From NCBI GenBank assembly GCA_002104905.1, contig MCFE01000072.1, forward strand, positions 121,202 through 185,201: a stretch of DNA of 64,000 bases. Direction: 5' to 3'. This document shows, piece after piece, positions 50,437-60,440 of the stretch (the first letter of the stretch is position 1; the number at the start of each line of letters is the position of its first letter). This DNA is from Basidiobolus meristosporus CBS 931.73 (Eukaryota; Basidiobolomycota; Basidiobolomycetes; Basidiobolales; Basidiobolaceae). A program made the translations under genes and the position numbers. The notes beneath the pieces are model-generated. The model did no database searches. It was not told the origin of the DNA and was given only the letters and a program-made list of their open reading frames with translations.

Positions 50437-51410
50437 TTCGGGCGGGTATGAACTGAAAGCCAAGAATTCCCAGAACATTAAACGCTAGGTAAGCCCTCAA
50501 AACCCATTAATTCGCTCCTTTCGATTAGTTATGGCCTTGGAAAGTATTGCCCATGGTTGGCTTCCCATTACTCGTTTGTGTTCCGCTAAGTTTTTGAGAC
50601 GGGAGTTTCACATATGCTCACATGTGGGTATATTTAGAAATCTGCTCACATCTACTTTCATTGGTTCACTATAGATATTTGCTCATATCTGCCTTCTTTA
50701 GCTCACGGCTTCCTTCATTGGCGCATATTTCAACGAGGTGTGATTTTTTTCCCATTTCTAGCAATTCTAGTCCAGTTGATGACTGGTGCTTATCAATTCG
50801 AGTTCTATACTGGTTACTGATGTGCGGGCCGAAGATATTACATTCTCAGTAGATCTGAGTGGTTTCTGTCCATACTGTGGTTTATGCGGAGATTGGTAAT
50901 GTTTAGTAGATGACCAATTATCTGATAGCTTATTCATCAGCGCTGTTTCCTATTACAGCGGGCACATCTTTACGGAAGAAAGAAACAGGGATGCTGCTGG
51001 TTGATGATACATGCTAATTATGGGTGAAAAGGTATGTGTGAGAATATTTGAAGCTACCATCGCCCACAAACTTGTACCGATAAAGAAGGGAGAGTGCCAT
51101 TGAACCTAAGTCTGTGCCTGGTAGGACAAAATGCCCATCACCGGTTTCAGCATCGCAAGATGTACACGCGGCTGATTATTTCATTTTGGAGATTAGACAG
51201 ATATAGCAGCTATAATTTCTAAGCTTCGGTGAATTTTTCCTGGATGACATCAGAGCAGCATCAATGCTACGCCTTGCTATCATTCGCAGTAGCACTAGTG
51301 GAGACAGGTTCCTACACCGAAGTATGCCAACAGAATTCAAAGCAGCGAAAGTACATACACTTTATTAATTACAAAATAAACGCTCAAATCACGAGGCTTC
51401 ACCCACCCAA
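50437..51410. other. Spacer between carboxypeptidase and sugar transporter
   Basis: No gene recognised. At 50610-50700 a motif like GCTCACATCT recurs several times. Confidence 0.4.
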
Positions 51411-52874
51411 TTAAATCTCATTCATAACCGGTGGATTAGTGGGTACCTCAGGCTCAGAGTGCCCAGTAATTTCTTCGATACTGCGACCCTTCGTCTCAGG
51501 TAAAAAGAAGAGAACGCCAATGAATCCAGCAATACAGCAACCAACAAAGATGAAAAACACATAGCCATGCATCGTCTCCTTCAGGGATGGGAAGAAGAAG
51601 CCCACAACAAAGTTTCCGAGCCAATTGAGACCAAGGGCGCAGGATGCTACTGTAGACACGGCTCTTGTAGGGATCAACTCGGATATAATCAAGAAAGGGA
51701 TAGGTCCCATGCCCAGAGCAAAGGAGACGACGAATGCGAAAAGTCCGAGGATAACAAGCCCAGAATCGTTGCACTCGATTCCTATAACCATGAGTACGTT
51801 GAACGACGCCATCCCGGCAAGACTGAGAAGCACCAGGAATTTTCTTCCAACGCGATCAATCAGTAAAATGGTGACGATGGTAGCTAGTAAATTGATCGCC
51901 CCAACGCCAACAGTAAGATATTGTGCGGTTCTGTTACCATAGATCGATGTAAAGATAGCTGTGGAATAGTACATGATTCCATTGATTCCGCAAAGCTGCT
52001 GGATAATACTCAAGAACATGCACATAAATGCGTGCTTCCGAGTGAGCGGGTCGCTCATCATATATTTGAATCCGTCCATTATTGAGGTGTTATCTCCATG
52101 GGCTCTGGCCTGGGCGCGAGCATCAGACATCAGTTGGAGCTCGCGTGTGATATCCATGCCTTTGCGTAGCTTCAGTAATGATTTTTCGGCGTCATCAACA
52201 CGATCCTTCGACATGTAGTAACGCGGAGTCTCTGTAATGAAAGACAATGTGACCAGCTGGATGATAGCGACTACCCCAGTTAGACTCATACAGATACGCC
52301 ATCCGGCACGGCTAGAGAGACCAAGACCAGCTGCTTGAGTGACTAATTGTCCAATGACACAAGTGAGCTGGGTCATCGCACCATAAGCGCCACGGACTTT
52401 GGTGGTGGACACCTCGCCAATATACGTCGGAAGAACAACGGTTCCAAACCCGGAGCCAATCCCAGTGAAAAAACGTCCAACAATCCACATTCCCTTGTTC
52501 TTTGACAGCCCTAACAAAAGAGCGCCAAGAATGAAGAAGAAATTGTTAAACAGGAGTGAGTTACGGCGGCCGAATCTTGCTTGAGACCATCCGGCAGAAA
52601 GACCTCCAATAGCTCCGCCGATGGAAAAACTACTGATGGCAAAACCCAGTAACCAGTTGCCCATTGGAAAACAGCGAGGGAAGCCGTCCACCTTTTCATC
52701 AGGATTCTCACAGTCAATCATGGAGGCTTGAATGATATTGGTATCGGAAGTGTTCCAACCATTGTTGAAAGACACCAAACAGGCAATGCAAACGCAAATA
52801 ACTGTGTATGTGGAGAACCCACCCTGTAACGAATCAAGAGAGCCTTTTGACTCTTTGGTAGAACGACCAAACAT
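51411..52874 (-). CDS. Sugar transporter, MFS hexose-transporter family
   Basis: Plasma-membrane sugar porter with 12 spans. From ATG 52874 it is 487 aa, intronless. Family signatures: GRRNSLLFNN after TM2, GRFFTGIGSGFGTVVLPTYI, ETPRYYMSKDR before the central loop, QQLCGINGIMYYSTAIF (the QQxxGIN sugar-binding motif), DRVGRKFLVL, and PETKGRSIEEI at the end. An open frame continues upstream to an ATG at 53006, but a TATA element at 52958-52965 lies inside that extension and the extra 44 residues have no counterpart in the family, so I prefer 52874. The exact sugar cannot be told. Confidence 0.9.
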   Translation of the reverse strand: MFGRSTKESKGSLDSLQGGFSTYTVICVCIACLVSFNNGWNTSDTNIIQASMIDCENPDEKVDGFPRCFPMGNWLLGFAISSFSIGGAIGGLSAGWSQARFGRRNSLLFNNFFFILGALLLGLSKNKGMWIVGRFFTGIGSGFGTVVLPTYIGEVSTTKVRGAYGAMTQLTCVIGQLVTQAAGLGLSSRAGWRICMSLTGVVAIIQLVTLSFITETPRYYMSKDRVDDAEKSLLKLRKGMDITRELQLMSDARAQARAHGDNTSIMDGFKYMMSDPLTRKHAFMCMFLSIIQQLCGINGIMYYSTAIFTSIYGNRTAQYLTVGVGAINLLATIVTILLIDRVGRKFLVLLSLAGMASFNVLMVIGIECNDSGLVILGLFAFVVSFALGMGPIPFLIISELIPTRAVSTVASCALGLNWLGNFVVGFFFPSLKETMHGYVFFIFVGCCIAGFIGVLFFLPETKGRSIEEITGHSEPEVPTNPPVMNEI

Positions 52875-52957
52875 AAGTGCAGGTTGTGAAGCTTCTGGTA
52901 TTGAAATAAGATGACTGTTACAGTGTGCGAGTACCTGCAAGTTACTTGAAAGCGTAG

Positions 52958-52965
52958 TATTTATA
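52958..52965 (-). promoter_or_regulatory. TATA box, sugar transporter
   Basis: TATAAATA on the minus strand, 84 bp upstream of ATG 52874. This decides the start codon choice. Confidence 0.55.
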
Positions 52966-53027
52966 CGAATGGTGGGCAATCGATCAACACTGCACTGGTT
53001 ATCCATTTTTGGTATTCAAGAAGAGCC

Positions 53028-53115
53028 AGTTGCAAATAAGTGAATGCTCGATGATAGGGTCAAGGTAGCATAGTTGCAAATTAGCGAATGCTCAATGATA
53101 GGGTCAAGGAAACAT
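53028..53115. repeat. 44-bp direct repeat upstream of the transporter
   Basis: Two units (53028-53071 and 53072-53115) share AGTTGCAAAT, GAATGCTC and ATGATAGGGTCAAGG. They sit 63-157 bp upstream of the TATA box and could be duplicated activator sites; this is inference. Confidence 0.6.
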
Positions 53116-55147
53116 GAATCCCGACCACAAGATCACTGTTAATTGCATTTGGCTTTTTGGTCACTTCAGCTGGGAAATCTTACGGTTTGGGTGGCCGTTG
53201 ACATAAATGGGTTGGCGAGTGCGGGGTCAAGTGATGCTACTTGCACTCTCGATCACCACTTGGCTAGAGTCGCTCGCGAAAGCCGTTGGCTAGGTTGCAA
53301 ACTAGTCCGGAAGCACCGCACGGAAAAGGCCCGATTACTGGGTGAATAGGCCTTTGCCAATCGTCTATGCGGATCATGTCTTAAATGTGAGATCCTCTTT
53401 ATTTCAAACCCAATGGCCACGTATCCTTCAGCTTTACCAAGTGGCATTGTAGCCAAAAGGAGATTCGTCGAAAGTATTTCCTGGCCAATGCCATCCCTAT
53501 GGTGAGCAGCGTCATCGTTGGGTTGCTGCTGCGACATGAATTGGCCAGCTTGATGAGCCGTAAACACTGCTGCACTGCTCCGGGGGTTGGCATTAGAATC
53601 TTCAATATTTCGTTTTTCCATGTAGTCTTCGAAGTGAATCTTGCTGCTGCACCTTACCACACTCAGAGGTAAAGCAATGTGCAATAGTGAGTAGGAGTGT
53701 GAGGATATGGCTTCACACCAACTAAGGGGTCAAAGATGTAATCAGCAGTGTTTGCGCCTTGTTAGAGGAAGTAAGTGGCTACATTTGTACCACCAGGTGA
53801 AATCCTTGTTTGTGAAGCGCCAACAGGTGAAATCCTTGTTTGTGAAATCTTTATTTGCGAAGTGAGGAAGTATTAACTGGTAAATACTCGATCGATCGCG
53901 TTGAAACCAATAATGTTGAGATCTTGATCAAAGGCAAATACGTGAATTTCACCAATTCTCTGTTCGGCATGTAGCAATCACCGGCGAGGTGAAGGAAATC
54001 ATGTAGCGTTTCGTATCAAGATTGATATGTCAATTAGAATCGCTCGTTTCCTAGCCAAGCCACCGCGAGGTTGATCATTAAGCGACCATATTTGCAATCA
54101 ATCGGAACATTTTCTCGGGGTATTCCTGGCCGAATCGACCCATACATCTCCAATATACACGACTGATGAAGCACTGTGTGCACATTGCTATTTAGTTGGG
54201 TGAGTTCCTTGAAAAACAACATTTATAATGATTATAACCACCATTTAAATGAGTGCTCCAACAATCAGCAGATTGTTTTCCACTACGGAGCAAGAGCAAC
54301 GTGTCTAACCCTAATCCTAAGTATTCTCATGAAACAAATTGAATACCTACGCTTGGTTATTTGTTTGTAAGCATAATTCGAAGATATGGACCACGCTCAG
54401 CTATCTTGATGCGTTCGGGAACTCTTGATGGCTCGAACAGCTTCCATCCAGTAAAGGCTTCAGCTAATAGAACCATCAACGATGAGACTCCCGCCAGTGG
54501 CATCCAACAATCATCAACGCGTGATATGTATATTAAATGTAATTGCAGTCTTAGGTTATAACTAAGACGTAAGGAACAGTGATTCATTCTGGACGTGTAT
54601 TTATGGGAGAGCAGATCTATGGGAAGGTGTGATATATTTTGCTGGAAATTAAATTCTCGGGATTTCTTTGATTTAGTGTGTGCGGCTTGCGGTTGATTTG
54701 TGCTTGATTTGCGCTTGATTTGTGCTTATGCTACATATTTAACTAATTGTGAAGTGAGATTTTGTAATTACGATTACGATGCCAAGTAATCAATGCTTGT
54801 TTACTCCTTCCATTCAATGAATTCAGTAATTTAGAATAGTTGATTATCAAACTGTGTAGTCTTTTTGATTCTTTCCAATCACGTCGTCCATTTCACTTGA
54901 ATGGTGATGCAAGGGTAAAATAGAGCGCAGGTAAAGATGTTTATTACGTGTAGCATAGGTTGTTGTACATTCCAGTTCATCAGATGTTCCTGCAAATTAA
55001 CATTACAGTGTAACAACCAGACCAAGAATAGTCCCCGCAATGTGCGTTTTATGAGTTGTAAATTAGAGTTGCGTTGGGTCGCTTTTATTGAAATTAGATG
55101 CCATAAATTTTGTCATACGTCTATTTCAAGTTTTGTAAGCTCGATCA
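53116..55147. other. Gene-poor spacer with old retroelement tail relics
   Basis: No gene is recognised. At 53788-53865 the sequence CAGGTGAAATCCTTGTTTGTGAA occurs twice, followed by GTGAAATCTTTATTTGCGA. These are degraded copies of the LINE/SINE 3' tail found intact at 57.3-63.2 kb. CCCTAATCC at 54308 is a lone telomere-like motif. Confidence 0.45.
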
Positions 55148-55522
55148 CTAATTACGGCCTTTAGCTACGGGCTTCTTTCCATTTCCTGGTCCAGGGACTT
55201 TCTTCTTGTTATCAACATTTGGCTTTTTGACCACTGGCTTGGGCTTCGCTACAGGCTTTGGTTTGGCTACAGGCTTGGGCTTTGCTACAGGCTTTGGTTT
55301 GGTTACAGGCTTGGGCTTCGCTACAGGCTTGGGTTTAGCAACAGGCTTGGCTTCGCTACAGCTTGGTTTCGCTACAGGCTTTGGTTTGGCAACAGGCTTA
55401 GGCTTTGCTGCCTGGCCACCATTGCGGCTTACACCTTTAGAAGGGAGAGCACCTGCTTGAGCTGCATTGATGGCAAGGGCCACGAAGAAGATGATTAAAA
55501 TTAATGGACTAGTGAACCTCAT
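55148..55522 (-). CDS. Small secreted Lys/Pro-repeat protein
   Basis: 124 aa from ATG 55522. I start there because the upstream extension begins at a GTG, and a TATATAA box lies about 40 bp above. The first ~22 residues are a signal peptide (FTSPLILIIFFVALAINAA). The mature part is mainly the six-residue repeat KPKPVA, about a dozen near-perfect copies, with one interruption containing the single Cys (KPSCSEAK) and a Lys/Gly-rich tail. It has no known domain. The strongly basic, extended character suggests a cell-wall or matrix protein binding acidic polymers; that is inference. Confidence 0.75.
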   Translation of the reverse strand: MRFTSPLILIIFFVALAINAAQAGALPSKGVSRNGGQAAKPKPVAKPKPVAKPSCSEAKPVAKPKPVAKPKPVTKPKPVAKPKPVAKPKPVAKPKPVVKKPNVDNKKKVPGPGNGKKPVAKGRN

Positions 55523-55558
55523 CGTTGGATATGTCACAACAACATTTCTACTGTAACC

Positions 55559-55565
55559 TTATATA
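55559..55565 (-). promoter_or_regulatory. TATA box, Lys/Pro-repeat gene
   Basis: TATATAA on the minus strand, 37 bp upstream of ATG 55522. Confidence 0.5.
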
Positions 55566-57287
55566 GAGATGGAGTCAGCTGTTAGCGTCCTAACGCAGTC
55601 AACACTCATCGTTCTAAAAATAGAAAGCTTGTCAAGTGGGACTAATAATCTGCGTTGCAAACAGAAAAAGGAATTTGCAATATCCCATCCATCCACACCC
55701 TCAGCGTATTTGGCAGTTTGTGCTATCTGAATGTTAAATTAGATGGAATTTCTTGAGATCCGAGGCAGGCGAAAGATAGGCAAGGTGTAATTCAAACACT
55801 GTATGTGTCCGACTATTCTTGGGAGTTACTCCTTTAGGCTTGCAGAGCTCAAGAGGATGTGCTCGATATATAGCAACAAAGATATTTCTGAACGAGAGTT
55901 TTGTTGTAGTTTGAACTGTTCGGATCCACTGCTCATCTTGTTATAAAGAAGCGGCTGCTATACTAGAATCTATCAAGTCTAAGGATACTCGATGCTAACT
56001 TCCGGTTACTATGATGAAGTTTGGTGATTTCCATTTTCAGTCCTCGATGCATCTTAGTGACCAAAGTGGATAATAATTCTAGCTGAGCTGAAATCTTAGT
56101 GAATAATAATTCTAGCTGAACTGAAAGAACGTTGAGGATTGTGCATTATGGTAACACGGTATGGCCTGCTGACTGCACAAGAGCAAACGCATGGATCCCC
56201 AGGGATAGCTGCTGCCTCGCATACTATTCCCTCCTTGTCATGACAGCAGTAAGCCCCACTGTTCATGTTTTGAGGTCATTTATAGAAAAAGTCGGGTATA
56301 CAAAGCGGCAGAGGGAAGTCTATCTAGCTTTGATACCTGATGTTTACGTTGTGGCATACGTATCATAATAATTCCTAATTATCGGTTGTACAGTACTACT
56401 TGATAATATAGCTGTCATCACTTGGCTGATACCACTTGAATCAAGGCATTGGTAAAAGGCATTCCTCTCCGGGTCCCATTCCAACTCATTAATTTGGGGT
56501 AGAATAGCTGAGTTGCAGCTGGTGGATTACATTGGGTTCACATTGCGGAGATCTGATTCCTGGGTATGTGGTACAATTTTTAGCGCGATGCATAATTGAT
56601 TCCAGGATGGGGTTCAAGGTGGCTTTAGGATTGGTTTAGCTCATAAAATTCAGAAGGGATAAGGGTATGACTTCACCAACAGGTAAAATCTTTATGTCAA
56701 TAACTCAAAACAAAGTCAAGTACTATAAGGGTAATTTTTTACAAGTAAATAAACAGAAGGGCATTATGAGAAAGAATGAAAAGCAAAGGTCACTAAGCTC
56801 AAGAGGAGTCATCATAGAGTTAGGTGCTACTGAAAGGATAACTAGAGGCAGTAGTGGTGCATCCATAACTGTAACCAAGTTAGAGAAGTATGGATTGGAG
56901 GAAAGTATGAATGAGTTATGGTGGATGAGGTAATTCCTTCATAAGTTGGAGGTGTATGAGGCATAGGCAAGTACTGGGTTCTTGAAGACTTGAATATACT
57001 ATTTCAACTGCTGCATCTGGGAGTTCCCACACATTATTCTCAAACAGGGCTGTGGGTTGGTGTAATATTGCCAAGCCACTCTCTAATTTGAGGGCACTGG
57101 CACTGGTAAGCATGACTAATACCCAGCAAGCAACTGATTACCAATTTTAGTATGAGTGCTAATTGGCCTATTCTCCTCTAGAAAGGATGGGTGCTTGTAT
57201 ACTGTGAAGCTAGTACCTAAGATATTTAAAGTTGTTACTTTTGTGAAAGTTAGAATTCAGCTGATATCATGATGGTGTTCTGCAGGT
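55566..57287. other. Subtelomeric spacer, no gene seen
   Basis: No protein family is recognised. A degraded LINE/SINE tail lies at 56670-56697 (TTCACCAACAGGTAAAATC, then TTTATG). Confidence 0.45.
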
Positions 57288-57814
57288 TAGGGGGGAGGAA
57301 AGTCACCAAGTGGTGAAATCTTTATTTACTTATGACAAGTATCTAAAGAAGCCAAGTTAATCTGAAGTTATTCCTAGAAAGCTAGGTCTGAGAGATATCT
57401 TCCTGGTAAGCCAGGTCTGACAGTTGGGAAGCTGAGTGGTACTATATTTCCTAGTTAGCTAGGTCTGAGAGTGGTTTCCTGGAAAGCCAGGCCTGAGAAG
57501 TGAGAATCTGAATATATTTGAGCTAAGTTATACTGGTTTGCTGTAGCTGAATTGTGGCCGGAATGGCCAGTAGACTGGGGGAACTGAGAGGAATTTCTGG
57601 GCAATCACTGGCCAAATTTACTAGGCAAATCTGGCCAATTAGCATTTCAAGGATTTCAGCCAATCAGAGCCTTTACTTTGCCCAATGGTTGATCAGGCCA
57701 TCTCCCAATGAGCACACATCAATTTATTAATCAAATTTTGTTGGATCCAGGATTTGAACCCACAACCATGGGTATGGAAGGGTTAGGGATAACCACAAGG
57801 CTAAGTGTTCTTGG
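57288..57814 (-). mobile_element. tRNA-headed SINE, copy 1 (full length)
   Basis: About 527 bp. The minus-strand 5' end has RNA polymerase III promoter boxes: A-box-like TAGCCTTGTGG (57803-57793) and B box GGTTCAAATCC (57760-57750), spaced as in a tRNA. The 3' end carries AAATAAAGATTTCACC, a hairpin (57304-57315), then GACTTTCCTCCCCCCTAACC. It is followed on the plus strand by TTAGGGG. No open frame. The tail is the same as in the neighbouring LINEs, as in known LINE-dependent SINEs. Confidence 0.8.
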
Positions 57815-57892
57815 TTAGGGGGGATGATCATCACCAAGGGTTAGGGGAGGAAAGTCACCAAGTGGTGAAATCTTTATTTACTTATGACACTT
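57815..57892 (-). mobile_element. Two ultra-short truncated retroelement tails between telomere repeats
   Basis: 57815-57842 reads TTAGGGGGG, then about 15 nt of degenerate tail ending CACCAAG, then GGTTAGGGG. 57843-57892 is the last ~50 bp of the SINE tail (hairpin at 57856-57867), again followed by TTAGGGG. They are extreme 5' truncations of the same elements. Confidence 0.65.
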
Positions 57893-59342
57893 AGGGGGGA
57901 GACAGTCACCAACAGGTGAAATCTTTATTTCAGTTGAAACAAAGAAGCCAGTGCTACTGTTGTAGCTTTGATACAAGAGTGTGTAGCTGAGGGGAATTAG
58001 TAGGTAAGCTAATAAGAAGTGATGATAGTTCTTCAGTGCTCAAGACACTGTTCAGTGGGAAGGGGGGTAGCAAGAGAGGTAAGAATGACTTGTGAACAAC
58101 ATTAATGAGGGGAATGTGATAAGGGTTGATATTCATCATAAAGGGAGTGTGCTGCTGCAGATATTGCTGCCAAAGGTCTGTCAAGTACTTCAGGTAGGCC
58201 AGCTTGGGTTTTTCTGACTGCAGAATATAGTGAGCAAACTTCTTGACTTCAGGATCTCCAAGTATAGTTCTCCAGCAGGAGCCAGGTGTTGTGTAGTGTG
58301 TTCTCTTCCAGGCCTTAATCAGTGGGTTGTTGCAGTTGTGAAGTCTGAGGTATAATCTGGTTCTAAGGTAGAGAAGTCTGATCTTATAGGGCATAAACCC
58401 AAAAGCACCAAGAATAGCATGTCTGTAGGGGCATTCAGGCAAATGAGGCACCAAGGAGGTAATGCACCATACTGCAAACTTGTCAAGCTTAGTGCAGTCT
58501 CTAGAAGTAAGAGAGAGAAGTGGTAAGCCAAATTCCAGGACAGGGAAGACAAACTGCTTGAGTAGAAGAAGGCAGCTGGGAGCTGAAGTTGTAGGAGGAG
58601 TAACAGCCAGTAGCTTGTGGAGTGCCTGTCTTGCCAGGATAATTCACTTCTTCAGGTGTGCTCCAGAGTCTAGTCCAGTAGAAGGAAAGGAAAGCCAAGA
58701 TATGTAGCGGAAACCTGAGCAGGTAGAGTGGAGTTCTCCAAGTTGATGGGAGAGCCCAGAAGGTACTGTCTTTGCAATGGAAAGCTGGAGATTATTCTTC
58801 TGCAGATACTGGTGGATGGTCTGGGAGTCCTGTTGCACATTGGAGGAGGATATTCTGATGTCATCAGCAAAGAGAGTAACCAGGCAGTCAGCTGAGAGTC
58901 TTGGGAAATCATTCAGAAAGATGGCAAACAGTATAGGACCAAGCACAGAGCCTTGAACCACTCCATTAGGAACTGAGAACACTGGTGATTGCTCACTTGG
59001 GTGCAGAATTCTTGCTTGTGGATCCAGAAACAGAGACCTGACAAGGAGGGTGAGAGAGGTACTGGAGAAGCATTGCAACTTGGACCAAAGCAGATTTCTG
59101 TCAACTGAATCAAAGGCCTTAGTAATATCAAACAGAACTGAGGGATACTTGCACTGGAGAGAGTGATCTTGGCTAAGTATGACTGCATATTCCAAGGAGA
59201 GGCCAGGAACAAAGCCAAACTGTGCAGGATGAAACTTGAGGGAGTCAGAGTAGAGCTCCTGAGCAAGCAGAAGCTCAAACACCTTTCTGCAGGTGGGCAG
59301 CAGAGATATTGGCCTGTAGGAGCTAGGATCCAGGTGCTTTCC
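57893..59342 (-). mobile_element. Non-LTR retrotransposon (LINE), family A, 5'-truncated
   Basis: The minus strand encodes one frame from about 59340 to 57954 covering reverse transcriptase and C-terminal domain. Motifs: SYRPISLLPTCRKVFE, FGFVPGLSLEYAV, VLFDITKAFDSVDRNLLW, GVVQGSVLGPILFAIFLND and LFADDI (FADD active site), then the thumb and PVLEFGL. A single in-frame TGA at 58646-58644 interrupts it (HLKK-stop-IILARQAL). Family B has Arg there (NNRIRLAQQAL), so a CGA-to-TGA change is likely. No endonuclease is present because the 5' part is missing. The 3' tail hairpin is at 57907-57918. The 5' end abuts TTTAGGGTTAGGGGG. Confidence 0.9.
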
Positions 59343-59346
59343 TTTA

Positions 59347-59609
59347 GGGTTAGGGGGAGGGAAAGTCACCAAGTTGGTGAAATCTTTATTTGAGTTAAGA
59401 ACTAATCTAGGTACAAATAAAGAAGCCAATTAAGAGGTCTAGAACCTCTCTAATAAGTAATCTAATTTATGTTTTGTTTCATCTCTAATGTTTGTTTCAA
59501 TAAAGTAAAGCTCATCAGGGGTAAATGTAAAATTCAGGGGTTTTGGGGGAAGTACAAATTGTAGATGTTTCTGATCAATATAATCCAAGACTGGAACCCA
59601 GCCTGGGAT
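59347..59609 (-). mobile_element. LINE family B, short 5'-truncated copy
   Basis: 263 bp nearly identical to the 3' end of the family B element at 63156-63411, with hairpin at 59367-59379. It is truncated where the coding sequence reads PGWVPVLDYID. A telomere-like TTAGGGGG follows directly. Confidence 0.85.
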
Positions 59610-60070
59610 TAGGGGGAGGGAAAGTCACCAAAGTAGGTGAAATCTTTATTTGATTTCAGACAAGTCTAACTACAAATAAAGAAGCCAGCTGGGAATAGAA
59701 GATTCCCAAAGTAAACACTAAGTTGAATATGAATAAATCTAAGCTAAAGTTAAGGCAGTATCCCAGAGTACACTGGAGTTCAGGTTCATGGGGGAGTGAA
59801 GTAGATAAGCTTGAGAGATATAATAATCTTTGAGGAAGTGGGTAACAGCAGGTGAAGGAGTTTTGATAGTGAGGGTGTAGGTGTTATAGTAAGGGCTAGA
59901 AAAAGGTTAGAAGAGCAGGGGGTCTGGGGGACGCAGTCCCCTAGAGAATGAAAAAAGCAGGGGGTTTGGGGGATGCAATCCCCCATACTGCTCTTATACT
60001 CTTTAAATTCCCGTTGGATTACTTTTCTCTCATTCTTGGTTCTGGTCCCTTAGGGTTAGAATTCCTCCTC
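59610..60070 (-). mobile_element. LINE family C tail, 5'-truncated
   Basis: It has the shared tail (hairpin at 59626-59639, then AAATCTTTATTTG and AAAGAAGCCA on the plus strand) but different upstream sequence from families A and B. A minus-strand open stretch at 59986-59786 (66 codons) may be its coding end. Two 40-bp spaced copies of GCAGGGGGT.TGGGGGA.GCA lie at 59917-59985. The left part is certain; the right border near the TTAGGGTTAG at 60052 is approximate. Confidence 0.6.
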
Positions 60071-60440
60071 CTAACCCTTATCACCCTAACCATAGATATT
60101 TTTACCCTACAATTGGCACATTGTCTGCTCATATGGTGGGCATGTCTGGGCCAATATTTGTCTCCCTATACTGTCCATATGCTCTGTATAAGTCTTGATG
60201 ACTATTTAATTAATAAATTGTTATTTTTAATATATATCTAATAATTAATGGGATTCATCCCAATCTGACCACAATCCCATATTTTGATAAGCTTGGGCAC
60301 CATAATATTGCGCGGCCCTAATATGATAAAAAAATTCATGGCCAATACAAATTTTCTGTAACCCGATTGCTTTTACCAAATATAAAGTGTATCCAAAAGT
60401 TCAATATATATTATGGCTATAATAGAAACTTTATTGGACA
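60071..60440. other. Subtelomeric spacer before satellite
   Basis: Contains AACCCTTATCACCCTAACC at 60075-60093 (telomere-like, opposite strand sense). No gene recognised. Confidence 0.4.

Noticed and set aside
52875-53006. N-terminal extension of the sugar transporter from ATG 53006
   Set aside because: It contains a well-placed TATA element and 44 residues without family counterpart.
57750-57803. True tRNA gene
   Set aside because: A and B boxes are present, but no acceptor stem closes and the T stem is mismatched; it is the head of a SINE repeated three times.
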